Shown here piece by piece: positions 1 through 5,234 of a DNA stretch of 5,234 bases. Position numbers and translations under genes: made by a program. The stretch covers positions 1 through 5,234 of the forward strand of contig CANKGM010000173.1 of the NCBI GenBank assembly GCA_947481355.1. The letters run 5' to 3'. Each line of letters opens with the position of its first letter. The first letter of the stretch is position 1. The notes beneath the pieces were generated by a model. The model saw only the letters and a program-made list of their open reading frames with translations, was not told the DNA's origin and made no database searches. The stretch comes from Chitinophagaceae bacterium (lineage in GTDB: Bacteria > Bacteroidota > Bacteroidia > Chitinophagales > Chitinophagaceae).

Positions 1-776
1 ATAGAGATCTTGAAAAGAAAAGTATTGCTGAATTGACAACAGCGATTAACGCTGAGGACAAGACAGTTGCATTTGAAATTGAAAAATCATTACCACAAAT
101 TAATGCCTTGATTGAGTCGGTTGTCAGTCACCTTGAAGCAGGGGGTAGAATGTTTTATTTAGGTGCTGGAAGCGGAGGTAGGTTGTCGGTGTTAGATATA
201 ATTGAATTGCCAACCACTTATGGTATTGAGCCAGGTATTGTGGACGTAATACTTGCTGGGGGAAAAGAAAATTTAGTGCAAGCATTAGAAGAAAAGGAAG
301 ATGATACAGAGGCGGGTTGGCAAATGCTCCTAGAAAAAAATATTTCAGATAAGGATATGGTTATTGGCATTTCAGCAAGTGGAACAACTCCATTTGTGTT
401 GTCAGCATTAATGGCCTGTAAAGAAAATAATGTAACTACTGGATGTATTGTGAGTAATCCCGATTCGCCTATTGCCCAGTATGCCGATTTCCCTATTGAA
501 GTGATTACAGGTCCTGAATTCATTTGTGGAAGTACACGAATGAAATGCGCAACAGCGCAGAAAATGCTCTTCGATATGATTAGTACCACAACCATGGTTC
601 GACTTGGAAGGGTAGAAGATAATCGTATGGTTAATGTAAAATTAATTAACGATAAGATTACGGATCGTGCTGTTAAAATGTTGATGGAAAAATCATCCAT
701 CACAGATTATGATAAGGCTAAAGCATTATTACTCGCTAGTGGCAGTGTTAGAAAAGCACTTGATACATTTTTATAG
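1..776 (+). CDS. murQ: MurQ-family N-acetylmuramic acid 6-phosphate etherase, 5'-partial
   Basis: This is a cytoplasmic SIS-domain enzyme of the MurQ family. MurQ cleaves the D-lactyl ether of MurNAc-6-phosphate, giving GlcNAc-6-phosphate and D-lactate in cell-wall sugar recycling or uptake. The frame is open from base 3, giving 257 visible codons. The in-frame TTG at 33 is not the real start, because upstream codons (reading RDLEKKSIAE) continue the family alignment, so roughly 10-20 residues are missing. Numbering from that TTG, a gap-free alignment to E. coli MurQ (recalled; offset 25) places the catalytic glutamates Glu83 and Glu114 on E58 (DIIELP) and E89 (EKEDD). The second sugar-phosphate loop SASGTTP (114-120) and the STRMK motif (167-171) are present. 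The first loop reads GAGSGGRL rather than GAGTSGRL, DASECPPT is DIIELPTT, and STRMKAGTAQK is STRMKCATAQK. The protein stops shortly after the short C-terminal helical segment, without the longer tail of E. coli MurQ. The family assignment is firm; activity on MurNAc-6-phosphate is likely but not certain given the altered loops. Confidence 0.87.
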   Translation, partial: RDLEKKSIAELTTAINAEDKTVAFEIEKSLPQINALIESVVSHLEAGGRMFYLGAGSGGRLSVLDIIELPTTYGIEPGIVDVILAGGKENLVQALEEKEDDTEAGWQMLLEKNISDKDMVIGISASGTTPFVLSALMACKENNVTTGCIVSNPDSPIAQYADFPIEVITGPEFICGSTRMKCATAQKMLFDMISTTTMVRLGRVEDNRMVNVKLINDKITDRAVKMLMEKSSITDYDKAKALLLASGSVRKALDTFL

Positions 777-779
777 ATA

Positions 780-2060
780 ATGAACAATTCAACATCAACA
801 TTAGCAATTTCGAGTCAGCATCGTTTCAAATACCTTTTTATAATTGGTGTTTTATTCTTTGTATTTGGTTTTGTTACTTGGTTAGGTTCAGTTTTGATAC
901 CTTATCTGAAGATTACCTGCGAGTTGAATAATGTTTCATCTTATCTCATTGCATTTTCATTTTACATTTCTTATTTAGTACTTGCTCTTCCTTCCGCTGC
1001 ATTATTAAAAAAAACAGGATTTAGGCATGGCATGGCATTGGGTCTGTTGTTAATAGCCATCGGTACAGCGATGTTTATTCCTGCTGCACATTCCAGAACA
1101 TACTTGTTGTTCTTAATAGGACAATTTATACAAGGAAGTGGGTTGGCTATTCTGCAAACAGCAGCAAATCCCTATGTGGTCATCTTGGGCCCAAGAAATA
1201 GTGCAGCAAAGCGTATAAGCATGATGGGTGTTTCAAATGGAGTGGCGGGTATACTTGCTCCAATCATTTTAGGGTCAATCATTCTAGATAATACCGATCA
1301 AATTAAAACGGACCTACTAAGAATGGGAGTGCAAGAAAAAATTATTGCATTACAAAACTTAGCGTCTAAAATCATTGCGCCTTATGTTGCTATGACTGTT
1401 GTTATGCTAATACTGGCAGTGTTAATTTATTTTTCTGGATTACCTGAAATTAATCCTGATGAGGAGGAAGAAGAGTTTGGTTCTGCTGAGTCAACACAGA
1501 AGACAAGCATTTTTCAATTTCCACATTTGTTGCTTGGGGCTTTTACTTTGTTTCTATATGTTGGGGTTGAAGTCATTGCTGGTGATACAATAATACTATA
1601 CGGTTCTTCACAGGGTATCCCATTGGCTACTGCAAAATTTTTTACGAGTTTCACTCTTGGTGGTATGTTGTTGGGATATTTTATTGGAATTCTATGTATT
1701 CCTAAATTAATCTCACAAGAACAGGCGTTGAAATTTTCTGCCTTAGCTGGAATTTTATTTTGCCTAACAGCTTTGTTTACTTCTGGAATGGTTTCGGTTG
1801 TTTTTATTGCATTGCTTGGATTAGCCAATGCGTTGATGTATCCTTCTATTTGGCCATTAGCGCTTAGCGGTTTAGGAAGTTTTACCAAAACAGGATCATC
1901 AATTCTTATTATGGCCATTGGTGGAGGTGCAATTTTGCCATTAATTTATGGTCGCATTGCAGATCATTTTTCTCCTCATCTTGCCTATTGGATGGTAGTT
2001 CCATGTTATCTAGTGATATGGTACTATGCAGCAAAAGGGCATAGGATTAAGTCTAATTAA
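780..2060 (+). CDS. FHS-family sugar:H+ symporter (MFS; NagP/GluP/FucP-like)
   Basis: This is a 426-residue inner-membrane permease with about twelve hydrophobic helices, the usual length for the fucose-galactose-glucose-GlcNAc (FHS) branch of the MFS. Family landmarks in order are FGFVTWL..LIPYLK (29-44), ALPSAALLKKTGF (69-81), LQTAANPYVVILGP (125-138), KRISMMG (144-150), FLYVGVEVIAGDTI (258-271), YPSIWPLALSGLG (354-366), FTKTGSSILIMAI (368-380) and GGGAILPLIYG (381-391). An acidic run, DEEEEE (227-232), lies in the central cytoplasmic loop between the two six-helix halves. The ATG lies three bases after the murQ stop codon, so the two genes should be co-transcribed and perhaps translationally coupled. 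Next to a MurQ-like enzyme, the likely cargo is MurNAc, GlcNAc or a related amino sugar, but the sequence does not fix the substrate; Bacteroidota relatives are often simply annotated as glucose/galactose transporters. The first-helix motif reads WLGS where relatives usually have WLNS. Family assignment is firm and substrate is inference. Confidence 0.93.
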   Translation: MNNSTSTLAISSQHRFKYLFIIGVLFFVFGFVTWLGSVLIPYLKITCELNNVSSYLIAFSFYISYLVLALPSAALLKKTGFRHGMALGLLLIAIGTAMFIPAAHSRTYLLFLIGQFIQGSGLAILQTAANPYVVILGPRNSAAKRISMMGVSNGVAGILAPIILGSIILDNTDQIKTDLLRMGVQEKIIALQNLASKIIAPYVAMTVVMLILAVLIYFSGLPEINPDEEEEEFGSAESTQKTSIFQFPHLLLGAFTLFLYVGVEVIAGDTIILYGSSQGIPLATAKFFTSFTLGGMLLGYFIGILCIPKLISQEQALKFSALAGILFCLTALFTSGMVSVVFIALLGLANALMYPSIWPLALSGLGSFTKTGSSILIMAIGGGAILPLIYGRIADHFSPHLAYWMVVPCYLVIWYYAAKGHRIKSN

Positions 2061-2074
2061 GACAAAGCTTACTG

Positions 2075-2108
2075 TTTGATTTTTCGACGTGTAAATTAGA
2101 CACTTTTG
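2075..2108 (+). promoter_or_regulatory. Candidate Bacteroidota promoter for susC (distal)
   Basis: TTTG at 2075-2078 could be a -33 element, and CACTTTTG at 2101-2108, followed by C, matches the Bacteroides -7 consensus TAnnTTTG at all but its first base. The 22-base spacer is slightly longer than usual. Transcription would begin near 2115 and give a leader of about 150 nt carrying the hairpin at 2134-2160. Such short degenerate motifs arise easily in AT-rich DNA, so this is only a candidate. Confidence 0.28.
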
Positions 2109-2133
2109 CACATGCTGATTTATTTCCACGATA

Positions 2134-2160
2134 TGTTAAAAAAAAAGACATTTTTTAACA
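2134..2160 (+). repeat. Perfect 10-bp AT-rich inverted repeat (hairpin)
   Basis: TGTTAAAAAA at 2134-2143 is the exact reverse complement of TTTTTTAACA at 2151-2160, with a 7-base loop (AAAGACA). ATAT on each flank (2131-2134 and 2163-2166) could extend pairing past a small bulge. The stem has only one G-C pair and no GC core before the T-run, so it is a poor intrinsic terminator. It could instead be a leader structure or a dyad-symmetric protein-binding site. The inverted repeat is directly visible; its function is unknown. Confidence 0.6.
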
Positions 2161-2188
2161 AAATATGAAAAATTATTTCTATGTTTAG
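2156..2188 (+). other. Seven-codon leader mini-ORF (MKNYFYV) with susC-like start context
   Basis: ATG at 2165 opens a seven-codon frame ending at TAG 2186-2188. Its start context, TAACAAAATATGAAAAA (2156-2172), is the same as that of susC, TAACAAATATGAAAAA (2256-2271), except for one extra A, and lies 100 bases upstream. It could be a translated leader peptide, a remnant of an earlier gene start, or chance in A-rich DNA. There is no direct evidence of translation. Confidence 0.18.
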
Positions 2189-2208
2189 AGTCTCTTTAAT
2201 TCATACTT

Positions 2209-2240
2209 TTTGGGATTTGGGTGAAAAAAACTAAATCTTG
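2209..2240 (+). promoter_or_regulatory. Candidate Bacteroidota promoter for susC (proximal)
   Basis: TTTG at 2209-2212, then a 19-base spacer, then TAAATCTTG at 2232-2240, which resembles the -7 consensus TAnnTTTG with one extra base. Spacing is good but the -7 match is imperfect. It would start transcription near 2247 and leave only a very short leader before the ATG at 2264. This competes with the distal candidate, and neither can be proven from sequence. The -33 element lies in a small tandem repeat of TTTGGG (2209-2214 and 2216-2221). Confidence 0.2.
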
Positions 2241-2263
2241 ACGGGTAAAAAAAAATAACAAAT

Positions 2264-5234
2264 ATGAAAAAAAGGTGTACTTCCTTAAATTTTGTACAGA
2301 GGTTAAAAGTGCCTTTGTACCTCATGTTTTTCTTTTCTGGAGGGTTGTCTGCACGAGAAATTACTGCAGTGAACCATAACTTCAAGGAAGAGGTTAATGC
2401 TCGATTTGAGATGGCAGATGCAACAATGGAATCTGCAACAAATTTTGATTTTGTAGTAAAAGGTACAGTAAAGGACGCTAACGGTCCATTACAAGGAGCT
2501 ACCATCACTGAAAAAGGTACTTCAAGACAAGCTACAACCAATGCCGCAGGACAATATAGCATCAATGCTTCTGGTCCTAAAGCTGTATTGGTTATTTCTT
2601 ATGTTGGATATACTTCAACAGAAGTGAATGTTGCTGGTCAAGCTGAAGTCAACATAACATTGCAGCCTGCTGCTGGTCAACTATCAGATGTAGTGGTTAC
2701 AGCATTAGGTATTACTAGGGCAAAAAAATCACTTGGTTATTCAGTAGGTGAAATCAAGGGCGACGACATGAATAAAGTTGCTCAGACTAACTTGTTGAAC
2801 TCTATGGCTGGTAAAGTATCTGGTGTTAACATCAGTTCTACCGGTGGTGCAGCAACTGCATCAGTAAGTGTGGTTATCCGCGGTATTCGTTCATTGAATA
2901 CAGATAACCAACCACTATTCGTAATTGATGGAGTTCCAGTAAAAAACTCGTTGAATAACGTAAGTACCAACACTGGTAACGATAACACAATCGATTATGG
3001 AAATGCTATATCAGATTTAAACCCTAACGACATTGAAAGTCTTTCTGTATTGAAAGGCCCAAGTGCTGCAGCCCTTTATGGATCACGTGCTGGTAACGGT
3101 GTTATCTTGATTACAACCAAGTCTGGTAAAAAATCAAAAGGTTTAGGTGTTACATTTAGCTCAAGCAATGAATTGGCTACACCATACAAGTTTTTACCAA
3201 CGAACCAATCATATGGTATCGGTGACCACTCATATACTACTCCAAACGCTAACAACAGTTTAGATGGTGTTAATATCCTGGATCTAGTTGGAACCAATAC
3301 ATATCGTTTTGGTACCCCGTTGAATCAAGGTATCAAAGCTATTCAATGGAATAGTGAAAAAGATGCCAATGGCAATTATATTCCATATGAAATGAAAGGG
3401 TATAACAACCTTAAGAATTTCGTACAGAACGGAATGACATCTGTGAACAGTGTATCAATTGAAAACTCTACAGATAAGGACACCTATCGTTTGTCTTACA
3501 CCAATACAGCTAATACAGGAATTCTTCCTACTACTGGATTGGGTCGTAATAACCTTGGTTTAAATATTGAGCATAAGATAAATGATAAATTCAAAATCAC
3601 ATCTTCTTTAAACTACACACGTTCTAATGCTGATAACATTGCAGCAGGTGATCGCGGCGGTGTTTACCAAGATATCATTTATTTATCTCCAAGTGTAGAC
3701 GTTAGACAAATGAAAGATTATTGGTTAACTCCTGGAATTCAGCAAAGAAAGGCAATGCCTCCAGCTGATTTGGGATTTGACGTAGTTGATTTTGACAACA
3801 ACCCATACTTTACATTGAATCAAGTAAAAAATAGTTTCTTGCGTAATAGGTTGTTTGGTAATGTTAAATTGGATTATCAAATCAATAAACATTTCAGCGC
3901 TTTCGTAAGATACTCTCAAGACTTATTGAATGAAAGACGTGAAACCAAAATTTCTAAGTCTCTTTACAAAGAGAAAAATGGATATTATAGTTTACAGAAT
4001 ATTCTTAATACAGAAAGCAATACTGACTTCTTAGTAAATTACCGTAATTCATTCAATGATTTCACATTGTCTGCTTCAGGTGGTGGAAACTTACAGTATG
4101 TATATGGTGCTAACCAAATGAGTTATTCTCAATCTGGTGTGGGTATCATTGCTCCTGAATTGTTCAACTTATCGAACATCAGTCCAACCGCTTTGAGATC
4201 TAATGGTTATTATTCTCAAAAAGCTCTTTATAGCTTATACGGAACAGCTACTTTAGGATTCAAAGACATCGCTTATTTGGATGTGACAGCTAGAAATGAC
4301 TGGTCAAGTACATTACCTGCAAATGCAAACTCATACTTTTATCCTTCTGCATCTCTTAGTTTGATTTTAAGTAAATTAATCAACTTTGGTTCAAGTGTAG
4401 ATATGGTTAAAGTTCGCGGTGGTTACGCTAGCGTTGGTAAAGACACTGATCCATATAATTTATATGGTTCTCTTGGTATTGGAAGCTTTGGTTCTACTGT
4501 TATCCAATCTGTTGCAGGAACACTTAAAAACCCTGAATTGAAACCTGAACAAGCAATCTCTTCAGAGTTTGGTATTGAACTTGCATTCCTTAAAAATCGC
4601 TTGAGATTTGAAGGAACAGTTTACCAATCTGATAACAAAAACCAAGTTCTAGGTATCAGCACTCCTCCTTCTTCTGGTTACACAAGCCGTCAAATTAATG
4701 CTGGTTTGGTTCGTAGCAAGGGTATAGAATTGCAATTGGCTGGAACATTGATTTCTAACAAAAATCTAAATTGGGACCTTAGTGTGAATTACACTAAGAA
4801 CAATTCTTATGTAATTTCTCTTGCTGATGGAGTTCCTTATTACAGATTCTGGTCTGATGGACCTAGTGGATCTTGGACATATGCTAAAGGACAGGTAATA
4901 CCTAATAACTTTAATGCTGATGGTTCTCCAATGATTAGTGATGGTAAAATCGGACAAATTTGGGATAACCAATTGTTGACTGTTACTGATAAAGCGTCTC
5001 CTTATTATGGATGGCCTTTGTTGGATGATGAAGGGTATCACCAAAAATATAAAGGTGGAGCTTTTGACGCTAAAGAAATCGTAGGAAACTTTAATCCGAA
5101 ATTATTATTAGGCGTTCAAACTTCATTGACATACAAAAGGTTTACACTTAGTGCAAGCATCGATACAAGGTTGGGTGGACAATTCTTCTCTCAAACTTAC
5201 AGATATGTTGGATCTGATGCAGTATTGGCTAGGC
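2264..5234 (+). CDS. SusC/RagA-type TonB-dependent outer-membrane transporter, 3'-partial
   Basis: SusC-like proteins form a 22-strand outer-membrane barrel that, with a SusD lipoprotein lid, imports glycans or peptides using TonB energy. The frame is open for 990 codons and leaves the window without a stop; roughly 100 more residues with the last strands are expected. ATG 2264 is the only plausible start, since an in-frame TAA lies at 2246-2248. Residues 1-30 form a Sec signal peptide (KKR n-region, hydrophobic core VPLYLMFFF, probable cleavage after LSA30). A polar, acidic stretch of about 33 residues follows, then a carboxypeptidase-regulatory-like domain (64-139, starting VVKGTVKDANG) and a TonB-box-like segment LSDVVVTALG (140-149). 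The plug shows VIRGIRS (204-210), FVIDGVP (219-225), DIESLSVLKGPSAAALYGS (256-274) and GNGVILITTKSGK (277-289); the barrel follows. No STN domain precedes the regulatory-like domain, which argues against FecI/FecR-type signalling. The sugar genes upstream suggest an amino-sugar or cell-wall glycan substrate, which is inference. A susD gene should follow downstream. Confidence 0.95.
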   Translation, partial: MKKRCTSLNFVQRLKVPLYLMFFFSGGLSAREITAVNHNFKEEVNARFEMADATMESATNFDFVVKGTVKDANGPLQGATITEKGTSRQATTNAAGQYSINASGPKAVLVISYVGYTSTEVNVAGQAEVNITLQPAAGQLSDVVVTALGITRAKKSLGYSVGEIKGDDMNKVAQTNLLNSMAGKVSGVNISSTGGAATASVSVVIRGIRSLNTDNQPLFVIDGVPVKNSLNNVSTNTGNDNTIDYGNAISDLNPNDIESLSVLKGPSAAALYGSRAGNGVILITTKSGKKSKGLGVTFSSSNELATPYKFLPTNQSYGIGDHSYTTPNANNSLDGVNILDLVGTNTYRFGTPLNQGIKAIQWNSEKDANGNYIPYEMKGYNNLKNFVQNGMTSVNSVSIENSTDKDTYRLSYTNTANTGILPTTGLGRNNLGLNIEHKINDKFKITSSLNYTRSNADNIAAGDRGGVYQDIIYLSPSVDVRQMKDYWLTPGIQQRKAMPPADLGFDVVDFDNNPYFTLNQVKNSFLRNRLFGNVKLDYQINKHFSAFVRYSQDLLNERRETKISKSLYKEKNGYYSLQNILNTESNTDFLVNYRNSFNDFTLSASGGGNLQYVYGANQMSYSQSGVGIIAPELFNLSNISPTALRSNGYYSQKALYSLYGTATLGFKDIAYLDVTARNDWSSTLPANANSYFYPSASLSLILSKLINFGSSVDMVKVRGGYASVGKDTDPYNLYGSLGIGSFGSTVIQSVAGTLKNPELKPEQAISSEFGIELAFLKNRLRFEGTVYQSDNKNQVLGISTPPSSGYTSRQINAGLVRSKGIELQLAGTLISNKNLNWDLSVNYTKNNSYVISLADGVPYYRFWSDGPSGSWTYAKGQVIPNNFNADGSPMISDGKIGQIWDNQLLTVTDKASPYYGWPLLDDEGYHQKYKGGAFDAKEIVGNFNPKLLLGVQTSLTYKRFTLSASIDTRLGGQFFSQTYRYVGSDAVLAR

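Larger units (their letters stand above)
2061..2263 (+). other. AT-rich intergenic region, permease to susC
   Basis: This 203-base spacer contains no credible protein gene. It is strongly AT-rich with several A-runs of seven to nine bases. It holds two weak promoter candidates, a perfect 10-bp AT-rich inverted repeat, a seven-codon mini-ORF, and a near-repeat of the susC start context. No GC-rich stem followed by a T-run is present, so there is no clear intrinsic terminator after the permease gene. The susC gene may therefore be transcribed both by read-through from murQ and the permease gene and from its own promoter. Confidence 0.8.

Noticed and set aside
33..35. TTG as the true start codon of the MurQ-like gene
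   Set aside because: The frame stays open to base 3, and the upstream residues match the N-terminal helix of MurQ proteins, so the gene begins before the window.
218..703. 161-codon open frame on the - strand inside murQ, and similar - strand frames within the permease and susC genes
   Set aside because: They lie wholly antisense to well-supported genes, show no recognisable domain, and their residue patterns are what antisense reading of these genes would give.
2134..2160. Hairpin as an intrinsic terminator of the permease operon
   Set aside because: The stem is almost all A-T, the T-run is part of the stem rather than following it, and there is no GC core, so terminator strength should be poor.
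2224..2273. A-runs at 2224-2230, 2247-2255 and 2267-2273 as a phased DNA-bending element
   Set aside because: Centre spacings of about 24 and 19 bases are only loosely phased with the helix, and A-rich leaders are usual before Bacteroidota start codons.
2185..2565. 126-codon - strand frame spanning the susC leader and signal peptide region
   Set aside because: It overlaps the well-supported susC start antisense, ends in a low-complexity AT-derived tail, and no family is recognisable.
3001..3120. Possible mobile element, CRISPR or RNA gene elsewhere in the window
   Set aside because: Apart from the 203-base spacer the window is nearly all coding, and I saw no terminal inverted repeats, spaced direct repeats or tRNA-like cloverleaf; the coordinates given are only an example stretch inside the susC plug.

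Overview
The window looks like a chromosomal segment from a Bacteroidota bacterium, possibly Chitinophagales or Sphingobacteriales; the order is a guess. The reasons are the AT-rich composition, a SusC/RagA-type TonB-dependent outer-membrane transporter, a sugar permease of the Bacteroidota NagP/GluP type, an A-rich translation start without a clear Shine-Dalgarno sequence, and Bacteroides-like (TTTG / TAnnTTTG) promoter elements. All three genes lie on the + strand, and no gene on the - strand is supported.

Layout: (1) positions 1-776 hold the 3' part of a MurQ-family SIS-domain protein (N-acetylmuramic acid 6-phosphate etherase family), whose first few codons lie before the window. (2) Positions 780-2060 hold a complete 12-helix sugar:H+ symporter of the FHS branch of the MFS, three bases after the murQ stop codon and almost certainly in the same operon. 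(3) Positions 2061-2263 are a 203-base AT-rich intergenic region. It holds weak promoter candidates, a perfect 10-bp AT-rich hairpin, and a seven-codon mini-ORF whose start context nearly copies that of the next gene. (4) From 2264 to the window end runs a SusC-like TonB-dependent transporter: 990 codons without a stop, with signal peptide, carboxypeptidase-regulatory-like domain, plug and most of the barrel. Its C-terminus lies beyond the window, where a SusD-type partner lipoprotein would be expected.

Working model (inference): this is an amino-sugar or cell-wall-sugar acquisition locus. The SusC protein would bring a glycan fragment across the outer membrane, the FHS permease would move a monosaccharide into the cytoplasm, an unseen kinase would phosphorylate it, and the MurQ-like enzyme would cleave the lactyl ether of MurNAc-6-phosphate to GlcNAc-6-phosphate and D-lactate. 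The MurQ-like protein keeps both glutamates known to be catalytic in E. coli MurQ but has unusual substitutions around the sugar-phosphate site, so the exact substrate is open. That divergence is the most interesting point in the window. No mobile element, CRISPR array, RNA gene or obviously novel system was found.
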